Shown here: piece by piece, positions 46,701 through 59,649 of the stretch | Layout of the letters: the number at the start of each line of letters is the position of its first letter | How positions within the stretch are numbered: position 1 is the stretch's first letter | Assembly (NCBI GenBank): GCA_030761205.1 | Contig: JAULJL010000039.1 | Location: 8,008,001-8,072,000 of the forward strand | Reading direction: 5' to 3' | Length of the DNA stretch: 64,000 nucleotides | Source: Fremontodendron californicum | Taxonomy: Eukaryota > Streptophyta > Magnoliopsida > Malvales > Malvaceae | The notes under the pieces: generated by a model | The model's input: the letters and a program-made list of their open reading frames with translations, nothing else | Told to the model about the DNA's origin: nothing | Database searches by the model: none | Program-made: the position numbers and the translations under genes

Positions 46701-47074
46701 GATCTTAACACTACTTTTTTATTTCTTAATTTTTTAAAATTTCTTCTCACAACTAAATCAAATAACTATTACAACAATGATAAAAAAAAATCTCATATAA
46801 GTTAAATTTGGTATTGTAATCACATAAATGTTACAAGGATCTTTTCACTTATTATGTATTGGTTTAAAACCCATAAAAATGGTAGGGGACAAAAGTATAA
46901 AACTAAAGTTCCCACGTTAATTTCATGGGCAGGCCTCCTATTCCAAATAAAAATCAGAAATTAGATTTTTATTTTATTTTATTCTTTCATGTAAAGAATC
47001 TAACAGCTAATCCAAAACATTTATAGATGCAAATATGGAATTGAGGGAATGCTTGAAAAAGAAAAGAAAAAAAT
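43763..47074. other. Intergenic AT-rich DNA with degenerate inverted-repeat elements
   Basis: No gene was recognised. A remnant at about 44060-44245 is built of CGGATAT/CGAATCC iterations and ends ATCATCCCTAAC, like one end of the TAGGGATG elements; its other end was not found. Further AT-rich stretches begin AGAGATGTTCATGG (45168) and AGAGGTGTTCGTG (45504), again similar to such ends. A stretch near 46380-46600 has ACACGA/TACGAT words. Confidence 0.5.
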
Positions 47075-47566
47075 TAAGGATGGCAATGAATAGTAAAAAA
47101 TTAGATATTCGATATTATCTCATTTGTTTTTTGTAGATTTGGATATTGCAGATTCGAATAATTTACGGATTCGAAGATTAGATTTACTATCCGTAGCGGA
47201 TTCGAAGCATATTCGGATATGAATCCGTGTTTATCCGTTATTCGAATCAGCTTTGATTTTGGTTTGAATAATGTCGGATACCCGAATCCGTTATCCGGAT
47301 CTGCTTTATTTATACGGATAATGGATTCGGATATCCGAATTTGATATGCATTTTCATATTTAATTATTGTTTAATTTTATATTTTTATTTAAAAAAAAAA
47401 TAATTTAATAAATTCAGATATTTTCGAATATACGATGGTTATTGTAAGTTGGATACAAATTCATATACTAAGTGGATAATAAACGAATTTAAATTTTAAA
47501 TAAATTAAATAAATTTAAATTCAAATATTTAAAATATTGCAGGTATCTAATTCTCTGTCATCTTTA
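47075..47566. mobile_element. Non-autonomous TIR element with CGGATA iterations
   Basis: The ends are TAAGGATGGCAATGAATAG and, on the other strand, TAAAGATGACAGAGAATTAG. The interior is dominated by GGATTCGAA/CGGATATCCGAAT words in both orientations, then an AT-rich half. No clear 8-bp target duplication is visible because the flanks are A-rich. Confidence 0.6.
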
Positions 47567-48149
47567 AAAAGTACACATTTAAACTAAATAAAGAGTAAAA
47601 TTAATATTTACATCACAAAGGCTTTATAAAAGTTAACATAAATCATTGGATAATATTTTTAAATCACAAAGACTTTATAAAAATTAACGTAAAATTGAAT
47701 TATATTTAATTAAATCACACCGACTTTATAAAATTAACAAAATTCAATGAATAAAAATCACAAAAACTTTATAAAAATGAATAAAAATCATTGGATAATG
47801 TTTTTAAATCACAAAAACTTTATAAAATTAACACAAGTCATTTTAATATTTAAATCACAAAGAATTTATAAAAAAAATAACACAGTTCTTGAAACAATAT
47901 TTAAATAAATAAAAAAACTTCATAAATGGATAAGCCACACGAATTCATGTGCTACATATGCGACCATTTAAAGATGTAACAATCATTGGGTGTAAGTACT
48001 TGATAAGTCCTGTTGACAAAAGAAAAAGGTAATTAGATTACTCCTTGTATTAAAGTGAAATGTTCATTTTAATCTCTTTTTCCTAATTTTGATCATTTTA
48101 ATCTTTGTACTTTTAAATATGTATTTGATCAAGGATAATCCACTACAAA

Positions 48150-48620
48150 AAAATTGCCATTTACTGACGGACGAATATCCGTCAGTAAAATTCCAAAATT
48201 TGTCAGTAAAGATCCGAAAAACTTTTATCAACGAAAGATTTAGATATTTCGAAAAAAAAAATTACCGTCGGTATGGGCCTTGCCAGTAAAGATATTTAGC
48301 AACGGTCACATTTTGTCGGTAATATATACTGACCTATACTGAGGGATTTTTTCCATCAGTAAAATGTTTCCCAAATTTTCAATTACGACAGATATTTACT
48401 GACGGACAGCCATTTCCGTCGGTAAAACATATGACTCAATAGCGACGGATGACCGTCAGTAATGCGATTCCTATTTGATTTTTGACTTCTCTATTCGTCG
48501 TTTTAGGTTAGGATCCGTCGGTAATAAACTATATTTACCGACGGATTATCCTTAGGTAAATGTGTAATCTGACAAATCTTAACCATCAGTAATGCTCAAA
48601 TTGTCCGTCGGAGGTGTTTA
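48150..48620. repeat. CACTA left subterminal repeats
   Basis: Many copies of a 12-bp motif TTTACTGACGGA / TCCGTCAGTAAA and degenerate versions in both orientations. In En/Spm such arrays are bound by the element-encoded TNPA protein. Confidence 0.85.
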
Positions 48621-49899
48621 ATTGCTAAATAACTTTCATTTCGTTTATATATTTTACGTTATTAAAATTCATTTTATTATAATTGTAATTATAAATAAAA
48701 ATATTAATTTCTTAGAAAAATAAATAAAGAAAACAATTGTCTTATAATTAATAATATATGAGTTACAAATACTTAAGTTATAACACAAAGTTTTCAAAAA
48801 AAATCAAAACATGTCTCCAACTACAAAAACACCTTAAACAAATGTCAAACATAGATTTTCCAAACTTGATCCAATATTCTTATGATGCATTTCCTACATC
48901 CAAATAGACAAAGAAAAGCAATTTAAATAAATTATTTGTCATGGAACAGAAATCAAGCAAAGCAAGAAGAACTTGGAACCTCATCATCAATATCATGCAA
49001 AAATTTATTATGCAAAAATTTAAATAAATTATCGAGATATTGCCATGTTCAGTAAGAAATAATGCATATCCCACTAACCAAGAACATACAGCAATGTAAT
49101 CTAAACATCAAGCAAATCCTTATACAAACAAGAACCTTATTCAAAATGCACAACAATGCATCATTTAGACAAACAAATATATTTAACCAAATTAGGATTT
49201 GGTTATTATATCACAGAAATGTGTAATAAATTGAACAGATTTGGATATAACCTGTTCAAGATATCCAAACCTGTTCAAATATATCACAGAAACGTTAGCT
49301 GAGTTAGTTTGAACAAAGAATTTGGCCTTGGGCTGAGAATTCAAGAGATAACTCAATCCGAGATGTAGCTCATTCTCCATCACAGTTTAGTTTCCAATGA
49401 CAACTACCAGCAAGAAACTGGTGAAAGCCCTCCAAACAACAAAATATATTTAACCAAGCCATTACCTAATCATCGATACAGTGAAAAAATGGAAAATCCC
49501 ACAATTTTTAATGTAAAAAATTCTAACAAAAAAGTTAAGCCATATACTATTTGATATAAGAAGAAACAATTTCAAGTACATTTGTAATCAATAGGTATAA
49601 CTAATGAATGCTAATTAACATTGATGCCTTGCAAGCAACCTTGCTTAAAAGAGCATTTCATATCTATAAATACCAACACAAAAAACTGAAGCAAATAGAA
49701 CACACCATCCATTCAAGACAGGCAAATCCAACTTAGAAAATAATCCAAGTAGTTAGATTTGGATTCTTAACTAAAACTTCTAAGCCCAAGGCATACATGC
49801 ACATGTGAAATGCAAAACTTACTTCAAGCAATACAAATTAAACTATCTATACACTAGAAAATTAGTTACGAGAGGAATAATTACCTAGATTGAAAGAGA

Positions 49900-50204
49900 T
49901 TTCACAACTGACTCTCCGTTTCTTGTCCACCTGGAGCTTTTGTCTGCTACTGCTGCTGCTTAATCTGGACCAAAATTGCACCTGTAGTATTTCACAAACC
50001 AAATATGTCATACTTGTTTTTTAGAGAAATTATCGAGACATAAGGAGCTTACCAAGTCCATTTTCATTAGGTTGATGGCTTGAAGTGGAGGAAAAATTCT
50101 TTCTTGAATGAGAGATTTCTAGAGCACTACCAGCATCAGGTACCTATTAAAATAAACAAAGAAAAATTTAAAAATATATGATAGTCGCTAAATTCATCAC
50201 ATCG

Positions 50205-50239
<35 letters not shown>

Positions 50240-52069
50240 CCTCTCTATTAACCATTGGAACCATTGGAGTACCAGCAGCTATATCATGCATATTTTCATT
50301 TGGAAATTGTTTTTGAAAGTAGGATAAAACATTCGTCAAAGCTTGTTTCAATCCTTCAACCTCAGATTTCAATGCTTGCATCTCTTCATTTTGGTGCATT
50401 AATTGAACATGTGAAGGACCAGATCTATTAGAGGAGGAAGCAGCAATCATTCCCATACAACGAACACACCTTTTTTTCTGGTCCTTTAACTTTTGAAAGC
50501 ACATCATCTTTTCATGAGTTGTCTTCTAAATTTTGAGAATTGCTTTCATTTATCCTTTTCTTAAGAAGTTCCTAAAAATTAAAAGTAAATATTTAGTAGA
50601 GTAATGATATTAGAATATAGCATTAGGATAATAAATATTCAAGCACATAAAACTATAACAAATACCACAATTCGAGCTGCCTTGTCATTCACGATATTTC
50701 CATCTTTACGTGTACGAGTTTGAATATACCTCTCAGCACGTGTTGGTCGAGTACTATTAGATTCTTCAGTCTAACATTAAAAAATGCTTTCATTAAAAAT
50801 GTATATGAAAAAAATCCACATAAAGTAGGCTTTATTTATGACAAACTAACGCGATGGACAAAACTAATACACACCAGAGTTTGAACAATCCTAGGGAATG
50901 ATCTTGTTCCAGTGCAATGGGGTTCATCTAATTTTGACTGATTTATTTTATTTGTTTCACTTTGTCCTTTTTGAAAAAAGAAAAAAGTTTATAAATATAG
51001 TTAAATTTGAAAAAAGAAAATAACAATATAGTATGTAATATTATACCTTTGCTTTATCTATCAACCAATAAGAAGCAAGGCTCTTCAGTTGATTTATATT
51101 TACTCGAGGATCATGAAAGTTTGCAACCATTTCTTCTGCTGTTTGGTGCTGATCATAAATTTTAGATTTCAGTTTATTCTTACACTGCCTCCACTTAGTA
51201 CCCAAGTTCAATAAAACCCACACCTTCGCTTTTTCCATTGTTGCTTCATCAACACATTCTTAAGAATCAAATTGTTGGAATTGAAACTTCAACTATAACA
51301 AGAAAACAAGATAAGAAAAAATAAAAGTTGTAATAAATTGAATAAAGGTTTCAATATGTTATGAAGAAATCTACAAATGATACCTCCACTGTTTTTCACA
51401 TTTCTTCTTTTTTATTGTTTGGCATGTCATGCCAATTCTTGTAACTAATGGGTGCAAAATCAGGCATTCGCACCATGGTACCAAGGAAGCGAGTTAGACT
51501 GCAAGATTCATCACCAATTGGCTGACAGCTATTGTTCACTTTAACAACGATACGCTGTCCTACTGGCAAATCCCAAATCTCAGACTTACGTGTTGGTCCT
51601 CTAACTTTTTTACCTGAAATGTTATCTACCTAGAACAAATAATAGAAAGATGCCAATAACTTTTTTACGTGTATCATGCAATGCAATTAAGAAAAATGTT
51701 ATCTACATAGAACAAATAATAGAACATATATAAACCAGATTTTGTTCTTGCAAACAGCAAACTAGATTTTGTTCTTGCAAAGATGCTAATCAGACTATTA
51801 CTTTTGTATAAAAAACATATATAAACAAATGAGAATAACTAGAAGAAACAATTGCTTAAAAGACTAAAGAACTTTTCTTATATACCTGAGGAGGGTTGTG
51901 TTTCTTTGCGTATATTAGTTTGTAATTGAGACTGCACAGGTCCGAAATTTAACTGCTCCTGAGATTGTTGTTCATGTTGTGGAGGCATAGATTGTTGTTC
52001 CTCAGGTTGAACATGAGACTCGGAGTTGCGATTTATAGAAACAATATTCAAGCGTCTTCGTTTGGCCAT
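49900..52069 (-). pseudogene. CACTA second gene: Transposase_24 (Ptta/En/Spm) type
   Basis: The first exon is 52069-51886 and opens with a basic MAKRRRLN followed by a Gln-rich region (PEEQQSMPPQHEQQSQEQ). The next coding block (about 51630-51400) has RGPTRKSEIWDLPVGQRI and LTRFLGTMVRMPDFAPISYKNW, the signature of the Transposase_24 family, and an in-frame TGA near its end. Later blocks include TKWRQCKNKLKSKIYDQ (51238-51060) and a coiled-coil-like C-terminal part (50507-50235, MQALKSEVEGLKQAL). The family is thought to bind element ends, like TNPA. Exon joins after the second block are not resolved, so activity is unlikely but not excluded. Confidence 0.72.
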
Positions 52070-52315
52070 TTCAAGTCAAATACTACAATTGCACAGAACA
52101 TGAATAAATAATTAAAAAAAATTAGGATTTCTAAACAACAGTGAACATCATACAATCCATTAGACTTGAGCAAACACTATTCATAATAAGAAGCAATAAT
52201 TAGGATTTACAAAGAACATTGAACATCATAATTACAAAATATCATCTCCATTATGCGGTAATTAGAAAATATCATTTTTTTCCAAGTATCTAAATAAAAA
52301 AAATATCATGCATAA

Positions 52316-55300
52316 TTAGAAAATATCATCTCCATTATGTTCATCTATTGGATCTTCCTCTACATCTTCATTTCCCATCTCTGGTATGACATCCAATCCA
52401 TCATGATCAGTTTCATTTCTAATCCAATTTGAAGCACTTGTGTCATCAAAGTCATCCACAGTCAATTGCCCATCCCCTTGATCTTTGTCAAATGATGGTT
52501 CATCACCCATGTTAAATATATCTCTAAGCTTAGCATGCTTGACAACAAGCCAACCTTTGTGTCTCTCATCCTTAACATAAAATACTTTTTTAGCTTGTGA
52601 CGCTAACACAAAGGGTCATCAACTAAATTAGTTCCATTATGCGCCAAATGTGAGAAATTCACAAGCGCGAAACCAAACTTATCTTTCTTGCAACCTCTAT
52701 TGATATCAACCCAATCACATTTAAATAACACAACCTTAAATCGACCAAATTAATTCAATTGAATGATGTCTGTTAAAGCTCCATAATAGTGAACTTCTCC
52801 TTCAATAGGTTGCTTATCTCTTGCACTTGCATAACTCAACGTCTTAGTAGTTACAACAACCCCATTATTTTGAGTTTTCAAGTATTTCTCCCTTGTTTTG
52901 GTGTGAAACCTAAAACCATTTACAATGTAACCTAAAACCTAAAGCTCCATAAGAGTGTTTATCATTGCGAAACCTATGAGTAAGCTCTAGCCACCTACGA
53001 TGGCACATGTAACAAAACTTCCTACTATGTTTCAACCACTTATAAGCAGTATCATAGCCACAACAAGAAAATGCATACTCTCCCTTAATACTCCATCCAG
53101 ATAAGTTGGCATATGTTGGGAAGTCGTTAATAGTCCACATTAATGCTGCACGCAGTTGAAACGTTTGATTGGTTGAGGCATTAAACGTCTCAACACCAAC
53201 TTCCCATAGTTATTGTAATTCTACTATTAAAGGTTGCATGAACACATCTAAATTATTTCCTGGACCTTTTGGGACCAGGGATAAGTAGAGAGAGTATAAA
53301 GTTGGATTGCTTTATGCACATCCATGGAGGCAGATTATAAAGTATAACTATAACAGGCCAAGTGCTATGAGTCACACTCATAGTTCTGAATGGATTAAAG
53401 CCATCAGAAGCCAATGCCAAGCAAATGTTACGAGGGTTACAAGAAAAATTAGGATACCGAGAATCAAAAGCTTTCCAAGCTGGAGAATCTGCCAGATGCC
53501 TTAGACGTCTATCTTTGTTGCGACCCTCTTCATGCCATGTCATCAAAGGAGTAGTTTCTAAAGACATAAATAACCTTTGTAATCTTGGAATAAGAGGAAA
53601 CCAGCGTAAAACCTTTGCGGCTTGCTTCTTTCTTTTAGAATTAGTATCTACATCCCCATCTTCAACACCATTCAAATTTTCTTTCCACCTTGAGGCACCA
53701 TATTTCAAACAAATTTCTTCGTTTCCTTATCTTTCCAAAATAACATGCAATCATTTGGGCAAGCATGAATCTTTTCATATCCCAAACCTAATGCAGAAAT
53801 AACCTTTTTCAATTCTTGGTAAGACCTAGGCAATGTATTATCCTCTGGTAGTGCAAGTCAACACTTCCAATAATGTATTGAAGGACTTATTTTTCCACCT
53901 GTTATAACATTTAATGTGAAACAAACAAATAATAAAGGACAACTTTGAATTTTGTTTTGCAATTTGGATATAGTGGTACCTCCGCATCTTTGAGTAAATC
54001 ATAAAACTTGTCACCATTAAGCCTATGATTATGTTGTTGCCCTTGATTAGCACCTATCGTATGATCGTTACGTACATCACTATTCATAGCTCTCTCAACC
54101 ATCATATCATGCAAGAGGTTATCTATGTCATGTTCTAACTCTCCTTCTTCCACATTAGTTTGAATAGTAAATGTAGATGCATCCAATACCTCTCCATGAA
54201 AAATCCACCGAACATAACCTTTAAGAAAGCCATCATATATTATGTGATCAAATGCATCTCTTCTGCACACCCTATATGTGTTGACACATTTCACACAAGG
54301 ACACCAAATTTTCCCATTTTCAGATGATTTCTCAAAAGCAAAGTTTAAAAAATTAGTGACCCCTATAATGTATTCTTCACTCGCCCTTGATGTAAGATTT
54401 ATCCACGTCTTAACTAGGGGTGAGCGTTCGATCGAGTCGAGTCGAGTCGAGTGAAAAAAATTCGGATTAGTCGAGTTGACGAGTCCTATTTTGTCAACCA
54501 AACTCAATTTGAAATTTTAGCGAATCGAGTCGAGTTAAAACAAATTCGAGTCGAATCGAATCGAATCGAATAATTTATTCGAGTTAAAATGTTATCTTGT
54601 AAATGTTGATTGACTAGATCATGTTACTGTTATCTTGTAAATGCATGTATATCTATAATTTTGAAATTTAGTTCTATGAAATTACAAATATTTTTTTTTT
54701 GGTGTATTATATATTTTCTTATAAATATAACTATCAAAGACTTGTCATACTAAATAAATAGCCTACTATTGACCTTTAAAAAAAGAGAATTCATTATCTT
54801 TTGAATTTCATCGTTTGGTTAGCTTGGTAATGTGCATGATATCAACCAAAAGCTTCAATCTTTAACTGAATGAAGCATTGAGTGATAGCCTTTCCCTTTT
54901 GAAACTCAAAAAATTCAATGTAAACTTTCAATCTAGACTTGTCAATTTCAAAGGGGAAAAAAAATGAATGATAAAACATTAAGACAATAAGTATGCAGTC
55001 AATAGCTCATGTGAATTTATTTTTCTACTGAATGGTGACAAACAACAAAAATAAATGACCCAACAAAAATGGGCTAAAGAGTAAAAAAGGAAGACGAAAT
55101 AAGGAAAACGCAAATCTCAAGCTTAGTATCAAACTCAAATGAGTAAAACGACGTCGTATAGAAATATCTTATTCGGATTTTCGAGTTATTCGAGTTGTAT
55201 AAATCAAATCCTAGCTAAACTATATAACTCAAATTACTTAGTCGAGTTGATCCGAAAATCCGAATAACTCTAATAAACCGAACTATTTAATTCGAAATTT

Positions 55301-55360
55301 GAAATTTTTTTCGGTTTTTTCGAGTCGAGTCGGATTTTGCTCACCCCTAGTCTTAACCAT
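52316..55360 (-). pseudogene. CACTA TNP2-like transposase, internally deleted and interrupted
   Basis: The start codon is 55360-55358. After one further base of the coding sequence a hAT-like element intervenes, and the frame resumes at 54414 with WINLTSRASEEYIIGVTNFLNFAF and WCPCVKC, the transposase-associated domain. Then TNP2 blocks follow: LLKDAEVPLYPNC, KLSFIICLFHIKC in a shifted frame (near 53950), WHEEGRNKDRRLRHLADSPAWKAF and HSTWPVIVILYNLPPWMCIKQ (53253-53708), and WTINDFPTYANLSGWS (53140). The sequence then jumps to FRFHTKTREKYLKTQNNGVVV and a DUF4216 region (52910-52316), so the middle of the protein, including the usual DUF4218 part, is deleted. Confidence 0.87.
54415..55349. mobile_element. 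hAT-like element with TCGAG iterations, inside the CACTA transposase
   Basis: The ends are TAGGGGTGAGC and GCTCACCCCTA, a perfect 11-bp inverted repeat. A perfect 8-bp target duplication GTCTTAAC lies at 54407-54414 and 55350-55357. Subterminal sequence is TCGAGTCGAG/CGAATCGAAT iterations in both arms, with an AT-rich centre. No transposase, 935 bp. Confidence 0.92.
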
Positions 55361-57834
55361 CAAATGTGAGAAGACAAACTATAATAAGAATAAAATTATA
55401 TCATTCATAATTTAATTATAACCTAATTACGCCTTATGTACTACACAAAACACCCACATCTTCCACCCCTATGAATAGCACAGAGCTTGGGAAAATTTTG
55501 AAACCCACATTAAGAGTTATTTTTACAGGAAAATATTATATTTGTGCAATATAGAGTTATTTTGATTATCTAATAATAATCCTAACTCTAATTAGTGAGG
55601 TGTCAAAGTCATCCAACTTTGAGAATAGTTTTGTTTGTGCCAAATTAGAAAGTTGTACATGAATTTCGGTGGTCCAAACTTCAAATCTAAAGAGAACAAC
55701 AAAGACATGATCTTTGTTTCATAATAATAATTGAAGCCATAACTCAAAGAAAATTGAGACGGAATGAAGGAAGGAACATTAATTAATTAATACTTATAAA
55801 TATAGCTTATGAATTAGAAGAAAAGGGAAGTTCTTGCAATTCCAGTACCAAAATAAACAAAAAAAAAATGGAAGATAGAAGGTACAAAAAAAGGGAAAGA
55901 TAGAAAGAAAAACAAAGAGAATACATAGAATTAATCCAAATAAATTAGAGAAAGCTAACCTTTTTGCCAATTTCGATGAGCCAAATCTGCTGTGCCTTTG
56001 CTATATGTCTTCAGAAATCAGAAGCATGAAACAAAATCAGTAAGCCAATTTCTTGCTTTTTATTATATTCTACAGAACCATAATCAGAATAGAAAGAAAA
56101 AGAGTGAAACAAGGAACCTTCTTTCAACTTAATTAATTATCAATGTCAAAAGAAGTGAAGACAGATTGAGAGAGTAATTAGAATATATATAGATTCAAGT
56201 GGTTTGTAGGAAATGTTTGAGATTGTTTTTTCTGCACAAATTTGCAGCCTATGTATGATCAGAGGATAATTTTCAGAAACATTTAGAACCCTTCATACTA
56301 TTGCTAGCTAGCTTGCTAATTTTAAAATTTAGTAGGCATTTAATTATACTTAAAAGCTTTTTTTTTTTTTTCCTTTTAAATTTGCAAAAGGTTGGTAATT
56401 AGGTTGGCTCTCACACTTTGAAAAGAGCACTATGGAGCTATTAAATGATAACTGATAAGAATATTAGAGGTTTAGTTTTAAACATTTTAGATATCTTTAA
56501 TTCATGCTTTATTATTTGTAGTTGGGTTGGTTGTCTCCAGTTTGCATAAGCTTTCAAGATATAATACACCCTAAACACAAAGAACAAGCAAATTATGGTA
56601 AAAGGGTGACTTCATACTCGTTTTGAGGTACAATTTGGAAATTGTTGCATAGACTTAGAGCCTAGACCACAGTTTGAGGAAGTACAAAATAATAAATGTA
56701 CAAATCAGTAAATAAGAAAATTAAGCACATAGAAATGCCTGCCTCTCTTGGCATCTTTTTATTTCCCCTGGCAAAGGAAAAACAAAAACAAAAGAATCAA
56801 GATTCCTTGCCCATTTATATTACTTTTTATTGACAGCTAGCCTCAAAGCTGCTTTTTCCATTTGATACAAACAAAACTTTTTCCAATTCCTCTCTCTCTC
56901 TCTCTCTCTCTTCTAATTGCTTCTCTGTTCATCTTCTTACAATGTTTACTAATGTTAATGGCAATGGAACTGATTTGGATCCAAAACTCTTAGTCACTTA
57001 TCTTTTGTATTTATTGATAGAAAAAGATTTGTCAGGAAAAGTAAAAAACAAGTCAAAATCACAAAATCTCCCCTTCAATTCAATTCACATTCATCCATTT
57101 ATACATTAACCACTGTAATTTCTTAAATTACCAAAATTCAATTCTCATTTGTCTAAGCTAAAATTAGTTATTTTTATTCTTATTTTTCTTAACAAAAAAC
57201 TCAAAGTATAAAATTTCCTAGCATCCAAACATATCAAAGAAATTTTAACATTAAGAAAAGCTAAACTGAATTTGTATATTTTTAACTAACACGAAGAGAG
57301 TCTAAAATCCAGGATCATCAAATTCGCTAATCATTTTAAAAAATAGCTAGAAAAAAAATACAAAGAACAAGCGAAAGAAACAAATTACCTTGAGAATCTA
57401 ACTACAACAGCAAAGCTTCAAAAAACTTAGGGCTTCAATTCTCGTTTACCTTGAAAATCCAAGTAACCAAACAAAGATTTTTATTTCGAAAAAAAAAAGA
57501 AAAGAAAGAAAAATTCAGAATACCTTGTTTGATGTATGAGAAAGAAAGCTTTGACGACAACAAAAGCTCGACCAATTGGGGAGTTGAGTTGAGGGATGGA
57601 TGCTATGAAAAATCGATGGCAGAGTTGAGGGAGGGATCATTTAAGGTTTTTTGGGCAAAAAGATTAAAAAAAGGAAAGGGCAATAGATATTGGTTGAAAT
57701 GATGGAGTGAGTACAAATTTTTGGGAAAATAAGGATTTTGTGCTTTCTCATTCTGTCTTCGAAAGGTTTGAAAGGAAATGTGTTTTGAGGAAAGGGAAAA
57801 AATAGGTGAAAGTGATGAAAAATATAACACTAGG

Positions 57835-58195
57835 ATATACTAACGGTCAAATCCCGTTGGTATATTCTAAACCCTAAAAATAAAATTACTCGCCATTAAA
57901 AGAAAGGGTGCTTTTTTTTTAGAGAAGACCTATACTGACGGAAACAAAAATTCGTAAGTAAATGTCATGTTATATATATATATATGTCTAATCTGACGGA
58001 TACCAAAATCCATCAGTATAGATTACACCAATATCAACGGTTATTTTATATCCGTCAGTAAAGATATAATATATACTGATGGATACTCTGTCCTTCGGTA
58101 TATGTTTAATATATAACGACGGGTAATATTATCCGTCAGTATATATGTGTTTTTTTAACAGATTTTTTCCGTCAGTAAAAGCCATCGTTAGTATA
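57835..58195. repeat. CACTA right subterminal repeats
   Basis: Same motif family as the left end (ATACTGACGGA, TCCGTCAGTA, with C-to-T decay in several), about eight recognisable copies in mixed orientation. Confidence 0.85.
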
Positions 58196-58213
58196 TGGCT
58201 TTTTTTTGTTGTG

Positions 58214-59164
58214 ATGTATAGAGAAATAAACTTTTTTATTAGATTCTACACTCAGGGTGATATACCTTTAAGGTATATTTAAAAAAGAGAATTTTTTATA
58301 TTGACGGTAAATTTTTTTTAGCTTTATCAAATGCGTACTTCTTATTTTTTTAATTAATTTTATTATTATATCTCAAAGAGTACGTGTCATCTTGCTAATC
58401 CTGCTTGTGAAGTCTAATAATTCCATTATAAGTGAATATAATAATTCCTCTTAAAAAAATGAAAAATACTAATTTAAAAAAAAAGATATGTAATAATTTT
58501 TTAATTCACTTATAAAATTATAAAACTCTGCTATTAATATATCAAAAATGAATTTTAATATATAATCTCATGAAGAGAAACCATTAACTGTGATAGCATG
58601 ACGCAAATTTGACATGTGAAATTTCATTGACTTTGTACTAATACGAAACTTTTAAATATTTTTTTATTGATATAAAAATTAAAAAATAAAAATAAGATTA
58701 ATAATTATTTAAATTCCACAATAGCAAGAAAATATCTAAAAATTCTATATCAACGACAACACAAAGTCAACTAAAACTAACGTGTTAGCTCCATGTCATG
58801 GCCACTACATCATCAGAGTTGATGATTTATCTTCAACATATTATCTATTATCCTTGATTTAACACATTTTTGACAGTAGAGGGATTAAATTGATCAAATT
58901 TAACATAGAAGACTAAAATGAAAATTTTCACTTTAGTGCAAAGACATGCCAAATCTTTTTGACCAAACAACGGCACTTGCGGCGGATCTACCAACACCCT
59001 TACCAAAAATCATTGAGAAAGATGTAAAATAAAAAGCTATCTCTATTGAACCTTTTGAATATAGTAATAGTAGCTGATAGTAAATACTTGATTTTGGTTA
59101 TTAACATATTATTTTTTCGAAGATTAATAAAGTTGTTTTACAAGAAATTATATCGTTACATACA
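58214..59164. other. Flanking AT-rich DNA
   Basis: Up to 58945 this is the rest of the older TIR element. Beyond that is non-coding sequence without a recognisable feature. Confidence 0.5.
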
Positions 59165-59620
59165 ATTGTGAAGATAATCTAGAACATGTAATAAAGTCGC
59201 TTCACTGAAAGTTGTTTCACTGAAAGTTCATTCATAGAAAAGCTCCTTCATTGAAAAGCTATTGTTCATAACAATTCCTATTCAAAATAGGTCATTTTCA
59301 GAACAACTATCTTTTTCAAAAAAACTCTTTTACAAAAAATCTCATATTCAGAAAAGCTCCTTCACAGGATAGGTCCTTCACTGGAAAGTTCTTGTTTTAA
59401 AAAAACTCATGTTCAAAACAGCTTAAATTCAGAACAGCTTCAATTCAAAACAGCTCACGTTCAGAACAACTCATTTTTAGAATAACTCCTTAACGGAACA
59501 ACTCTCATTTTCAGAAAATCTCATTCACAAGATAGTTCATTCACGGAAAAGCTCATATTTAGAACAACTCATTCACGGAACAACTCTCTTATTCAAAACA
59601 ATTTCTTCACGAAATAGAAC
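59165..59620. repeat. Degenerate minisatellite of CAGAACAGCTC/TTCACGGAA words
   Basis: About twenty imperfect repeats with a spacing near 18-22 bp, alternating words such as TTCAGAACA, GCTCCTTCAC, GAAAAGCTC and CTCATTCACGG. No frame stays open. It ends directly before the copia LTR at 59650. Confidence 0.75.
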
Positions 59621-59649
59621 CTTCACAAAGCAGAAGAACTGTAAATAAT

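Larger units (their letters stand above)
48141..58213 (-). mobile_element. CACTA (En/Spm) transposon, 10 kb
   Basis: The left end is CACTACAAAAAAATTGCC and the right end, on the other strand, CACAACAAAAAAAAGCC. The flanking triplets are ATC and ATG, compatible with the 3-bp duplication of CACTA elements after one mutation. Dense subterminal repeats of TTTACTGACGGA in both orientations occupy 48150-48620 and 57835-58195. Two gene remnants lie on the minus strand, the TNP2-like transposase nearer the right end and a TNPA-like/Transposase_24 gene nearer the left end. A hAT-like element is inserted at 54415-55349. Confidence 0.9.
48040..58945. mobile_element. Older TIR element split by the CACTA insertion
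   Basis: About 75 bp at 48040-48115 and the inverse of 58871-58945 are similar at roughly three positions in four (shared TAAAGTGAAA, TTTCATTTTAGTC/AATC, TTTGATCAATTTAATC). These look like the terminal inverted repeats of one small element whose interior received the CACTA element at 48141-58213. No coding part; superfamily uncertain (MULE-like is possible). Confidence 0.6.

Noticed and set aside
57451..57830. Frames on both strands near the right CACTA end
   Set aside because: No domain recognised, opposite-strand overlap, location between the transposase gene 5' flank and the subterminal repeats. At most an untranslated exon of the CACTA gene.
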